DNA of 64,000 nt from Crotalaria pallida. Lineage: Eukaryota > Streptophyta > Magnoliopsida > Fabales > Fabaceae. Positions 33,582-45,167 of this stretch are shown here, piece by piece (the stretch's first letter is position 1; each line of letters begins with the position of its first letter). Made by a program: the position numbers and the translations under genes. The notes under the pieces are model-generated. The model saw only the letters and a list, made by a program, of their open reading frames with translations. It was not told where the DNA came from and searched no databases. The stretch covers positions 71,195,001 through 71,259,000 of the forward strand of contig CM075656.1 in assembly GCA_037953625.1 (NCBI GenBank), written 5' to 3'.

Positions 33582-34710
33582 CTTTACATAGAGGGATCTT
33601 GAAAAACAAATCGGACTTCCATGTAACATTTTTTTCTTGAACTTCAAGAAATTTAATAACGACGGATCTCACTCCTTTGGCCGTTTAATACTTTAACCCT
33701 TTGAACAAGCTGAGCTAGATACTCGGTATTTTTATTTTCCACTTGTGAGACTCAAACTCGATCGACATTTTATTTAAGGTTAAAGTAATATGTAACTTCT
33801 TGAACTATTTGATCTAATTTTTAAATAATTCTTCAAACTAGTGATTTTTTTTTTTTTATTGTGTTATAAAATGTTTAATTGGATCCCTATAGCTAAACAT
33901 TTATTAATGTATTTTAAGTATAATGGAATATTCGAATATGTCATCCTAGGTGCAACCAGAATCGAACCTTCAAGTGCATCTGTCGAAACCCAACTCCTAA
34001 ATGCACCTGTTGAAACCACATCCGGAATTGAATCTACTCACGCAACCAACGGGCAAGTGTGCATTGCTGAAATCTACATATGATTTGCTTAGGCCACCTA
34101 GGATGGCATATTGAAAATTTCATTAGGTTCAAGAGACATTATATTAAATGAAAGTTAGGCATAAGGACTCAATTACAAATTTTGTTTAAGTTTGGGGACG
34201 ACATAATTATATTTTTTTTTAGTTCAGGTACTTATTTGAACATTTTTAAATAGTTCAAAGAACATATTTGTTGTTTCATATTTTGTATTACTCTCTGGGT
34301 CAAAGTGTATGTGGAAATTGGTTAAAAAAATAAACTTAATTGAAAAATTATTATTTTGTAATTTTTCTTTTTTTAACCAAGTCATATATTTTAACACGTG
34401 AAGTAATACAAAGTATAGATCATTGAAATTTTTTGTAATGTTCTCTCGATTAATTTAACTTTTATTTAAAGAAATTGAAGTTCTTACTTCTTATTAGTCT
34501 CTTTAAGCAATAAGGATTGATTTTCTTAAATAGTTCCGGTGACTGGTAAGGGTTCAATATAACGTGACTTTACGACATGTAATGCAATGCGTGGAAGCAC
34601 TATTTCACGCAGTTATAGTCTTTACCAAGTATGGACCATGAGTTTCATGGAAGATAACTAATTGGAAGCCATGTGTGATGTGTGGTACAAGACATGAACT
34701 CAAATTAGTA
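33578..34710. other. Non-coding DNA
   Basis: No gene recognised. Approximately inverted segments near 33790-33850 (ACTTCTTGAACTATTTGA) and 34215-34270 (TTAGTTCAGGTACTT) may be an old inverted-repeat element. Confidence 0.4.
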
Positions 34711-34712
34711 CC

Positions 34713-34743
<31 letters not shown>

Positions 34744-34748
34744 AAAAA
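34711..34748. repeat. C-run followed by A-run
   Basis: 23 C then 15 A, flanked by GACATG on both sides. The length of such a homopolymer is prone to sequencing error. Confidence 0.9.
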
Positions 34749-34845
34749 GACATGGGTCATGTGTCACTAACAAGTAACCTAGAAAAAAGTTGCTAGTTCC
34801 TTTATGCTGGCTCAAAAAGGAATTTCAAAACCAAAACCATGGGTA

Positions 34846-34919
<74 letters not shown>
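34846..34919. repeat. (AAT)n microsatellite
   Basis: About 24 uninterrupted AAT units. Confidence 0.97.
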
Positions 34920-34920
<1 letters not shown>

Positions 34921-35382
34921 TACTATGAAAAGTGCCAGCTGCAAACCAATCATGATTCCTTTCCTAGCTAGCTGGTTCTGCAATTCAATCATTGTCCAAT
35001 GTCAAGCGTTTGCACAGTCTAACAAATTTTCCATTAGTGAACTTTAGTGGCAAGCACAAGATGACACTACAACCACATTGAAAATTCTATAACATCTCAA
35101 ACTGAAGACTGTAATAGCCAACATGTCCTTTTTATACTTCAGAGTCTTAGACCGTTGAAACTTCAAAGTTCTTAAATAACAAGTTTTTAGTTTCTTGTTA
35201 TGAACAAGACCCTTAATAGTTAATATAATAGAAAGCTCACCAGAAGAGCTGAATGCTCATTACTTTAATCCGATAAATTACTTCAACAAACCCAGATTCA
35301 TTTTGCCGGCATTAACATTGATAGTTCTTCCGCTATATATTCAATACATTCCTCGTCCCAAAAGATCCCTAATTATTATTAT
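34920..35382. other. Non-coding DNA
   Basis: No gene recognised. Confidence 0.4.
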
Positions 35383-35799
35383 GGGTATTTCTATCATGCA
35401 ATCCAAAATTGGATGGTTGCTATGCAACCTTTTCTTAAACCAATAAGAAGTTGCCACCTATACCATGTCATTATTAGAAGTAGTTAAAATTAGTTTTTTG
35501 TAATTTAGTCCAACATAAAAAATAAATTAAAATTTAGTCTTTTTTACCTATAGACAAATTATAACTTTTAATTTTAAATTTAGTCACTTGCACTAAGCCT
35601 TTTTACACAAGTGACTAATTTTAACTACTTTTATTTTTATTTTTTAAAATTAAAAGTTATAATTTGTCTATAGGTATAAAGGACTAAATTTTTAATTTAC
35701 TTTTTATGTTGGAATAAATTGAAAAAACCTAATTTTAACTAGGTTTAAGCAAAGGTTGCATAGCAACCATCCAATTTTGGATTGCATGATAGTAACTCC
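35383..35799. mobile_element. Mutator-type foldback MITE
   Basis: A 417-bp near-perfect hairpin. The outer arms TATCATGCAATCCAAAATTG, GGATGGTTGCTATGCAACC and their complements continue inward (TAATTTAGTCC / GGACTAAATT and so on). The ends start GGG/GGA, and the flanks TATTATTAT and TGTTATTAT fit a 9-bp duplication with one change. No frame. Confidence 0.85.
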
Positions 35800-36085
35800 T
35801 GTTATTATTTCACCATGAAAAAGTTACCAATTAATACTTACTTAAACATTTAAACATAATACACCTGATAATGGGGAAGGGAACTTGAAGAGAAAGACAA
35901 AATGTGCACACACAAAAAATGAGAAGAAAAAAAAAATTAGGAGAGTGACAAATTTCTTTATGCGTCTAGGTGTTCTTAATTAATCCAAAGTCGAAGATTA
36001 ATGCATTTCATTATTGTGTAGTTTCAAATATAACGTTACCTTAAAAAAAAACAAAATATAACATTGGCTTTACTTATATATTTAA

Positions 36086-36803
36086 GTTTTTAGTCCATAA
36101 ATTTATGTATTTTTTTAGAATTGGTTTTTGATTTTTTTTTCTTTTAATGTTTTAGTTCCCTAAACTTTATTCAAACATTAGGAAATAATCCTTTCATCAT
36201 TTAAGTGTAATGATGTGATCAACGACATACCACTTTACTTTGGTCACATAAACAGGTGACATGCTATGTAATATCACATAGCGCCATATTGTTTTTTATT
36301 TAAAAAATTAAATCAATTTTTAAAAAAAAAATTAAAAGTTCGATTTTCTTTTAAAAAACCATTTTTATTTATTTTTAATAAGTTTTCATTTTTTTTAATT
36401 TAAAAAAATCATTTTTGACGCCTTGTGACACGTTACCTATCAACATATATGGTGAAAGTAATGTGGCGTGTCATTGGTCATGTCACTATTTAATTAATCA
36501 ACGAAAACATTTTTGAATATTTGAGCAAAATTTAGGGACCTAAAACATGTAAAAAAAATTCAAAGACCAATTTTTTAAAAAATACATAACCAACATGGGT
36601 TGGGACGAGTGGTAAGCGGCTCGGTCTCGCTTAAGCAAGGTTTCGAGTTCGATTCCTTGTGGATGTATAAAATTCATGTTGGGAGATTCACCTCCTATAG
36701 CCAGGCATGCGATCCAGATCGGATTCGGATGTACTTAGGTAATATTTAGGGAACCGGGTGGGCAACAAAAAAAATACATAAATTTAGGACTAAAAACTTA
36801 AAT
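36086..36803. mobile_element. Inverted-repeat element interrupted by a SINE
   Basis: The left arm AAGTTTTTAGTCCATAAATT and TAGTTCCCTAAACTTTATTC is complementary to the right arm AATTTAGGGACCTAAAAC and CATAAATTTAGGACTAAAAA. The right arm is split by the SINE at 36590-36768. Removing the SINE and one duplication restores the arm symmetry. Non-coding. Confidence 0.75.
36590..36768 (+). mobile_element. tRNA-derived SINE with 13-bp TSD
   Basis: Flanked by AAAAAATACATAA at 36577-36589 and 36769-36781. It has an A-box-like GAGTGGTAAGCGGCTCGG and a B-box GTTTCGAGTTCGATTCC. The central hairpin resembles a tRNA arm, but there is no complete tRNA. Confidence 0.9.
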
Positions 36804-36847
36804 AAAAAAAATTGTTTGGAGAGGCAAACATTTTTTAACTGCCACTC

Positions 36848-37505
36848 TTATAGGCTTTGTTTGGTTGCAGGAGAGAAAATGTGAAGAGAGAAAATGGAAA
36901 GAGAGAAATAGGGAAGAGAGATTATGGTGAGAAAATGGATAGATTTTGTGGTTATTTGGTATGAGAGAAAATGTGAAGAAATGGGGAAGAGAGAAAATTC
37001 TTTCCTTTCGTTTGGTTGGAGAGAAAATAGGGAAGAGGGAAAACAACAAATTTGTCAAAAGACAACTAAACCCTTGTTTTACAAATTAGAAATAAATATT
37101 TTTTTTCTTTTTTACATGTATGTATATTATTTAACATAGCCAAAGATATTTTTTTACTTCAATTTTTTTATTATATGATAAAAATTCTGAGTCCAAAATA
37201 TATAAAATAACAATTTTTTTATCGAAAAATAATCTTATTTTTTCCAATTAATTTTTATTTAAAAATAAAAAAACAATCAAATAAAGTGAATAAATGAAGA
37301 AGAAATAGGTAATTTTACATGCCAAAACACATTTTCTTCCCATTCTCTCTTCCAGGAGGGAGAGAAAATTTTTTCTGATGGTACCTACCTCATTTTCTCT
37401 CCCCCCTCATTTTCTCTCCTATACCAAACAAGAAGAAAAATTTGTTTTCTCCTTGTTTTCTCTCCCCCCAATTTCTCCTCCCCAAAATCACCTCAAACAA
37501 ACAGA
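36848..37505. mobile_element. Non-coding TIR element with TTGTTTGGTT ends (copy 3)
   Basis: Begins GGCTTTGTTTGGTTGCAGGA and ends ATCACCTCAAACAAACAGAC. It is the reverse-oriented counterpart of 24241-24820. Purine-rich left and pyrimidine-rich right arms enclose an AT-rich centre. The frames at 36798, 36924 and 37378 are translations of the arms. Confidence 0.75.
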
Positions 37506-38417
37506 CTCAAACGATTCTTTAAATAAAACTAACATTAAAAAAAATGTTATATGTTTTTAATTAGACTAACATCTATTATATATGATGAGACATATGAATT
37601 AAGCTGTGTATATAGCGGCGATGAGTAAGACACATTGGTAGTCACAGAACACTCTCACGACCAAGTTAGAGGACAGTCCCTTCTTTTTTTTAGTAGGGGT
37701 AGTTAGATGATAGATCCACATGTAAGAATATTATTTAGCATTTAGATTGTAGAGGTGCATGACAATTGTTTAAGCTGCTGTTGTGTCGTCCAACCGTAAT
37801 GGTGAAGTATATATACTCTTCAACTAATTAATCACTAATACTTTGACTTTTGTAAGGGTTATTATAAGGATAATGGTTAATTAAGGAGTTAATAATTCTA
37901 GATAATGTTTTCCGCTACTTTCCATTACACCATCACTAGGCCTAATATTTGGAAAATCCACTTGAGTCAGAGTGGAAAGAGTTACTTGCGTGCTACTTAC
38001 AACAGAGAGCAAACTTGAGATTATTGTGTTTATTGTGGGGCAAATTTGATCAGCTAGTCTTTTAGGAGCCATTTAAAAAAAAATAAAAATAGTTACAGCA
38101 AGTTGAGGGGTCAGCCTATTAGTAAAATTTGTGCTTAAGCTGATCTTAAGCATGCTAGAAATTAAAATTATCATATTTGTTTTTGGCTTCTGAGTCACTA
38201 TATGAAATATATAATAGATGTAAGCTGATCTCTAAAATATTGGCAGAGCCATTCCTGATTTCCTGGGCTATGGTAAAATGGGCGCCGGCCTAGCTAGGGT
38301 CCCCAAAAAAATTTTTGATCATACTTGAATAAAAAAAATTAAGTAAAAAAAAAAAAGAAATAACCTTGTGGAGAGTATATAATAGATACTTCCTCTGTTC
38401 TCTAATCAATATTCAAT
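37506..38417. other. Non-coding DNA
   Basis: No gene recognised. The 63-codon minus frame at 37881-38072 has no domain and no promoter-like context. Confidence 0.4.
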
Positions 38418-39150
38418 ATATATTAAAATTGGAGAAGTAGAAGGGTAAAAAAAATTTTCCTCCTAAAACACTCATTTTCCCTCCTAATGGTGTATTTCTC
38501 TCATAAATCCATCATTAAGTGTGTGTTTTGTATCTTTTAATCTTAGCCGTCCCTCATATTTTATTAGATTAAATCATAATCGTCCATTTTGTATCTTTTA
38601 ATCTTAGTCGTCCATCATATTTTATTAGATTAAATCATAGCCGCCCATCATATTTTCTTAGAAACACAATATTAATAATTAATAATAGTCATCATCAACA
38701 TAATCATCAACATATTATAAAATAGGAGAAGTTGAGAGTTAATCTTACTTTCCCTCCAAATTATTTTTTTAAAAAAATATTATATATATATATATATATA
38801 TCTAATGCACTACACAATATCATTAAACAAGACTAATAAAAATATAAAAAAAAATATAGGTAAAAAAATAGTAAAAAAAGTCTAATATTATTATTGCATA
38901 TTTTATTAGATTAAATCATAACTGCCCATCATATTTTCTTAGAAACACAATATTAATAATTAATAATAGTCATCATCAACATATTATAAAATAGGAGAAG
39001 TTGAGGGTTAATCTTACTTTCCTTCCAAATTATTTTTTTAAAAAAACATTATATATATATATATATATAATGCACTACACAATATCATTAAACAAGACTA
39101 ATAAAAATATAAAAAAAAATATAGGTAAAAAAATAGTAAAAAAAGTCTAA

Positions 39151-39184
<34 letters not shown>

Positions 39185-39532
39185 TAAAATTGGAGAAGTA
39201 GAAGGGCAAAAAAGATTTTCCTCCTAAAACACCCATTTTCCCTTCTAATGGTGTATTTCTCTCATAAATCCATCATTAAGTGTGTGTTTTGTATCTTTTA
39301 ATCTTAGCCGTCCATCATATTTTATTAGATTAAATCATAATCGCCCATTTTGTATCTTTTAATCTTAGCCGTCCATCATATTTTATTAGATTAAATCATA
39401 ACCGTCCATCATGTTTTCTTAGAAACACAATATTAATAATTAATAATAGTCATCATCAACATAATATAAAATAGAAGAAGTTGAGGGTTAATCTTACTTT
39501 CCCTCCAAATTATTTTTAAAAAAAATATTTTC

Positions 39533-39565
<33 letters not shown>

Positions 39566-39660
39566 CTAATGCATTACACAATATCATTAAACAAGACTAA
39601 TAAAAATATAAATAAAAATATAGGTAAAAAATAGTAAAAAAAGTCTAATAAAAATATATA
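38418..39660. repeat. Direct repeats of Helitron 5' blocks
   Basis: Two related block types alternate. One, with TTGGAGAAGTAGAAGGG then CCTCCTAAAACAC, is found at 38419 and 39181. The other, with ATAGGAGAAGTTGAGGGTTA, is found near 38717, 38986 and 39466. Spacings are about 269 and 480 bases, and the larger gap contains the second copy of the first block. TA microsatellites and a TTA run are embedded. Confidence 0.8.
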
Positions 39661-39743
39661 TATCCAAAATATTAAAGTAAATTGTTAATGTGTGTGAAAT
39701 TTCAACTAAAAAGTTTCATTCAAAATATTAAAGTAAAAAATTA

Positions 39744-40094
39744 CTCCCTCCGTTTCACAATGTTTGGCCTTTTAGGTCTGGGCATACAGATTAAGAAAGT
39801 GTTAATTATTGTAAGTATTATGTATAGTTTGTCTAAAATGCCCCTATTTAATCCTTATTGAAAATTGTAATAGTATTTAATTTTTATTAGTAAGTGTGTC
39901 CATTAATTAATGTATAGTGATTTAGAGATGAGAGAGATGATAAAAGTAGAATTAATGATGAGTAAGAGAAATGATTGGATGAAAGGTTAATATTGGAAAA
40001 AAAATTATGTTTGTGTATTGAAAATGTAAAAGGCCAAACATTGTGAAACAAGAAAAAAAAGGCTAAAAGGCCAAACATTGTGAAACGGAGGGAG
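39744..40094 (+). mobile_element. Stowaway-type MITE, family A copy 3
   Basis: Perfect CTCCCTCCGTTTCACAATGT / ACATTGTGAAACGGAGGGAG termini and TA on both sides (39742-39743, 40095-40096). It is the cleanest copy of the family. Inserted in the Helitron. Confidence 0.93.
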
Positions 40095-41244
40095 TATCAT
40101 TTAATCCATATATATTTATACATCTGTATCTATAGTTTTATTTTTCCAATTTGCATTACTCATTTCAATTTCTAATAAAACCTAATTACCTTTTCCAAAA
40201 AACGGTTATAAAAAAAACTTCTTTTAAAAAATATTTCAATTAAGTCGGCACCTTTTAAAATGTCAATAATATCTTTAATTAGAGGTAGTTTCAAATAAGT
40301 ATATTAAATTTGTACAATTTCAATGTTACTAACAAAATTAACCTACCTATATGATGGATGTAAATTTCTCATAAAAATTTTAGATTTAGGATTGAGGGAA
40401 TACTCCCGGCCTTCGTCCCATTTAACGATTGAGGAAATACTCCCGACCACAAGGACGGTAGAAAATCACAAAAATAAGAAATATTAAGGAGACAAACATT
40501 TAATGAAGGTGGCTGCCTTCAAAATGCTTGAGGCAACTAACGTGTTCTCGCCGGTGATGTAAGGATAAAGATCTTTTTCTCTTTTAAGTATTTTGCTTCT
40601 CATATATAAGTTTGTTCATGGTTCTTTCCAAATAGATGTTCTTAAGCTGTGTCTAAACTTTAGAAGTAGGAAGTACAATTGGTTTTTGTTTTGTTTATTT
40701 ACATTTTTAATTTTCAATTCAACATGTTTTTATTGGTCATTACAAATATATTTTTTTCACTTCAACATGTGTCAAATAACTATGATTTTTCCTTGATAAT
40801 GATAAGTGTGTGACAAAAGACATATTTAAATATATACATTTTGCTTAATATATAAATAGAAGTTTGTGTATTATATATTATACCAATTTTATATTATATA
40901 ATTATCCCAAAAAAAACACGAAAAAAAAATAATAACAGTTACTTATAACTATTTTTAAAGTATACATGATTGTTTCATATATTATAAATATTTTTCAAAA
41001 TCTTTATCGCATTTTATCTAATTATAAGTATTGTATTCTGATTTGATTACATAAATTTGTCTGATCATAAAAAAATAAATTTCAATGTAAATTTGTAATA
41101 ATTAAAAAAAATAACATATAAAATATAATTCCAAAAAATGATAGATTTATTGTTCGCTAAAAAATTCACATGTAAATAAAATTAATGTTTAATGTTTTAA
41201 CAAATGGAAAGCCCTTAAAAAAATAAAGGATAGCAAAATTTAAG

Positions 41245-41274
41245 ACCTGTGCATCGCACGGACAATTTTCCTAG
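41245..41274 (+). other. Helitron 3' terminus (hairpin plus CTAG)
   Basis: GTGC-ATC-GCAC stem, then GGACAATTTTC and CTAG, followed by T. Confidence 0.85.
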
Positions 41275-41335
41275 TATAAGAATAAAGAGATACTTATTTT
41301 GATCTCAAATACAATAAAAAGTTAATTAACTTTAT

Positions 41336-41431
41336 TTTTTTTTTTTGGATGAACCAGGGTATCCACCCGCGCACCACGGTCGGGCCCTTTCAGGGGCGAT
41401 GCTCCCAGTAAAGCTTGCTCCATTCACATGT
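41336..41431 (-). mobile_element. SINE 3' fragment with 15-bp TSD
   Basis: Flanked by GTTAATTAACTTTAT at 41321-41335 and 41432-41446. The minus strand ends in a T-run complement (A tail). It shares GGGTATCCACCCGCGCA with 941-1042. Confidence 0.85.
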
Positions 41432-41446
41432 GTTAATTAACTTTAT

Positions 41447-44274
41447 ATTTCAATACAATTATTTTTAAGATATTCCTATAAAGTTATTGTGTCATTTAAT
41501 TTTTGTTTTATTCCTAATGCAACTTTCATAAAATAACTATTTTTTTTATGAATTTGAGAAAATTAAATATACTCAACTAATTTCTTTAATAAGTGTGAAG
41601 TTTGATAATTTTTTTAGGGTTTTCTTAACCTCAGCCCTTGGAGTTGAGGATAAGCACCCCAAAGTGGTTGGGATTTTTTAAAAATGATGCATCTAATAAA
41701 TCAAATGACTTATGTTTTTATTTTTTCAAGACATCTCAACCACTTTTAGGTGCTTTTAAGAAAACCCTTTTTATAATAATAGAAACCGGGGGAGTATATA
41801 GAGATGATTGAGGGTTAGTAATAATTATGTAAGGGTGGTTTGACATGATTTAAAAAAATGAGAATTTACATTGTATAGAGTTGTACTATGTTTTTTTAAT
41901 CTTGCTTCAAGCAAATGATAGGAGGGAATAATATCTACTATGATACCTACTTAAGTTTGTTATAATTAATGAAATTTCTTAATTATAAAAGAAAATTGTT
42001 AATGTATTATGTTATTGTGTTGTAGTGTATATTACAAAAATTTTACGTACTCGTAATTAATTTTACATAATTACTTTTTTATAAGATATAGCCCATATTT
42101 CTAATTTTGCCTAGGATCCTGAAAATGTTACGAACGACTCTGAATGTTGAATATTAAAATAATTATATTTAATTTTCTTTCTTATGTATGCTTATTATGA
42201 AAAAAAAATTGCATGTAAACATAGTAAGATCAATTGTACATGAACACAAAGATCATCATATTATACATTAACATAAACATGTCGACATAATATGATCAAT
42301 TGCACATGAACAAAAACTTTTAAAGATAACAATATTCTTAAACATTTAGAACGTGTTTAGAAACACGTTGGAAGCTGCCCAACGTGAGTTTGGATTAGTG
42401 TTGAACGTGATTTTTTCAACAAAGGTAAGAACAACTTCTGCATTGAAGAATTAATTTTTGCTCAAATTGAATTCTTTCCAAACATGCATTTAATGTCTAG
42501 TTGGATTAAACGTCAGGTTATATACATTTTTTTCATACGCTAATGTAGAAGCTCAAAAACAAATCTAATAATTTTAATGTCCATTATGATAGAAGATCAA
42601 GTTGCATACATTATTTACTTCATACACTAACCTAAAAGCTAAAACACAAATCTAATGATTTTAATGTCCAGTATGTTTGAGGGGTCAACTTATATGCTTT
42701 TTTACTCATACGCTCACCACTCAACTTACTGTAACTAAAAGCCTATAAAACGTTTTGTATGCTTTCATGGGTCCCTTTAGGCATAGTCACTTTTCACTAG
42801 CTAAAGCAATTAGGGTAAAAGTGTTTCTTTGATCTTTTAAGTCATTTATTTGTTCTAAAATGGTATTTAAAGTTTTTTTAGTTTGAAAGTGTTCATTTAA
42901 GTTTACTTACGTCAGCATGCTTGGTCATTTCATCATATTTTCCGGATGAAACTCTATTTTTTTTAGCAAATATCTTTTATCTTTAACCCCATTAATCCCA
43001 TCACATCACCTTTTGGACGTGGTGGAGAGGCGGATGGTCTAATTTGAACATTTGTTGGCAAAGAATGAGCGGCGAAGAAGGAAAAAAATTAGAGGTTCAT
43101 CGAATGAAAAAATGGTGTCAGTCGAAAATCCCACTAGAAAAGATAATCGGATACGAAGAAGGTGACCGAAAACGGAAAAATTAACAAAGTGACCAACTAA
43201 GATAGTGAAATTAAACTTGTGGAATCACTTTAAAACGAAGAAAACTTGATGGATCACTATCAATTTATATTTTTTTAAAACAAAATTAATGAATAAACTT
43301 GATTTTTTACACATGTTTTTTAAACCGATAATAAATTTTTTTTTCCGTTTATACTAAACACATGCATATGTAAAGCTATGAAAGTGTGCATATTTTTTCT
43401 TTCTCAAAATCAACCCGAATCCGAACCCGGTCAATTCGAGCTAAAAAGTCAGATTTGATAAATATGTCATATTAGGAGAAATCTGGGTTCTATAATTTTT
43501 TCAGATTTTTTTAAATCAATCTGATTGATCGGCATATTTTGATAGCTCAAAATCCAAGAAACATAAATTCTCCTATTTCAAAATCATAAAAAACAATAAA
43601 GCTGATAATACTTCGTTATTCGAGATATGAGAGAACATGAACTTGGAAAAAAAAAATTAAAACAATACTGCAGAGTATATTTTCAAAGATTGTCACTGAA
43701 AATTGATGATAAAGGATTAAAAAAATATATATGGCTCTTTTAGTTTCAACGTTGTCAAAATTTACTACTCAAATAAAATTTTGATGTTAAAAACACACTT
43801 AAAATGAAACGAAGGGAGTACCTTTTAAAAAAAGTTCCAAAGTTAGAAACATTGATTTATCACAACCTTCATCTCTTGGCCATTGTTACTACTATTACTT
43901 TTTTTTTAAAATCTCCGACAGTATCCTCCAACTCCAGATACTCGAATTTAAAATTACATAATTCTTCGACATCTCAATATTTAAATCCTCCAATTCCAAT
44001 TAATCGAATTTGAAATCACACAATTCATTGACATTTCGATATTTAAGAACTTAAGTAGCGACCAGCATTAAACATTCCCAAGAGTAGTATTGGAATATTG
44101 AAAAAATAAAGAAAGAGTTTGGGAGGAATAGTGACTCCCTGCCCGTTCCAAGACCCATTTTTGAACCTGTAGAATAGAAATATCAAAACAATTCCACTTC
44201 CATGTCATTCTTTCCCTTCCATTCCGGCCCATTCTACAATCTCCTTCAAAATCCCATACACGGGATAAGTTTAA
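41447..44274. other. AT-rich non-coding DNA
   Basis: No gene recognised. An approximately 105-base phrase (AACAAATCTAATAATTTTAA / CACAAATCTAATGATTTTAA, TTTTAATGTCCA) is repeated near 42558 and 42645. The frame at 43804-44013 has no domain. Confidence 0.45.
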
Positions 44275-44863
44275 GGGTTTTACTTCGGTACTCTTTCAAA
44301 ATAAAGAGTTTTGGTATCCTTTCATATTTTTTCAATCAAATCATGATAAGTACAATATACTACCATGTCAAAAAACACCGAGATATTCTTGGCACTCAAT
44401 AAAGACTGAAAATTATATGTTAAGATGTTCTCCACTTTTTATATATTTTTGTTGCTCAAAAATCTACGCTAAATTTAGCCGAAACCATATGTTCTTGTGT
44501 GCAGAAGATTATATCTCAACTGCAGCAATACAATTTTTTAAGCTGATCAGAAAAATAAAAATACAGTGAAGTTTTTTTTTTCGTTATCTAGCAAGAAAAT
44601 TGATATAAGTGGCATGACGTTGAGGTTGCTGGCCCAAGAAGAATAAAAACTTGATATCAAGGTTCATGATTTGAGAGTGTGGTTGTGAATTGATTTAGTT
44701 AAAAAAATCTTGCAAATAAGATCACACAGATTTGATTGCAAAATTTTATTAAACTTATACATTTTTTTCATATGGTAGTATATAGCAGTTGTCATAATTT
44801 GATTGGATAAATATGAGAGGGTACCAAAATCTTTTATTTTGAATGGGTACCGAAGTAAAACCC
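44275..44863. mobile_element. Mutator-type TIR element, non-coding
   Basis: 589 bp with inverted ends of about 110 bp: GGGTTTTACTTCGGTACTCT on the left and GGGTACCGAAGTAAAACCC on the right, with homology continuing to the ACTACCATGT region. The flanks TAAGTTTAA and TAAGGTTAA fit a 9-bp duplication with one change. The 66-codon frame at 44202-44402 crosses its edge and is not a gene. Confidence 0.85.
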
Positions 44864-45167
44864 TAAGGTTAAATGGTTAATTAATCAACGTTTAACCATA
44901 TAAAATTGTCTTCTTAATTTTGAGCATTTTTATGCATTAAATTATGGAACTTCTTAAATTCGATTTTTAAGATTGAAAATAAAAAATTCAAAATGAATAA
45001 ACCTTTTTTCTAAAAAAAATTAAAATATAAATTTTTGATTTGTTTAATGTATCTCTTTTCGATAAAAATGGTCCATATAATTTCTAAATACTTATATCAA
45101 TCTTAAAAATTAAAAATAAGGCAACAATTCTTGAGTAGGATCCATACCGTTAAATCAAAGACTCGTA

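Larger units (their letters stand above)
38418..41274 (+). mobile_element. Putative non-autonomous Helitron with multiplied 5' ends
   Basis: The 3' end is a GTGCATCGCAC hairpin followed by CTAG at 41271-41274 and T, matching 7675-7708. About 350 bases before it align with the split Helitron at 2205-2556 plus 7595-7708. The left part contains repeated 5'-like blocks (TCAACATATTATAAAATAGG at 38707 and 38976, variant at 39456; TATTAAAATTGGAGAAGTAG at 38422 and 39182). A Stowaway MITE (39744-40094) lies inside. No Rep/helicase coding. Confidence 0.6.

Noticed and set aside
34711..34748. C-run/A-run as a possible telomere or integration scar
   Set aside because: Simple homopolymers without telomere units; most likely slippage or an assembly artefact.
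36590..36768. Possible tRNA gene (A and B boxes present)
   Set aside because: No full cloverleaf or acceptor stem; flanking 13-bp duplication and A tail show it is a SINE. The same applies to 23493, 25017, 27183 and 31453.
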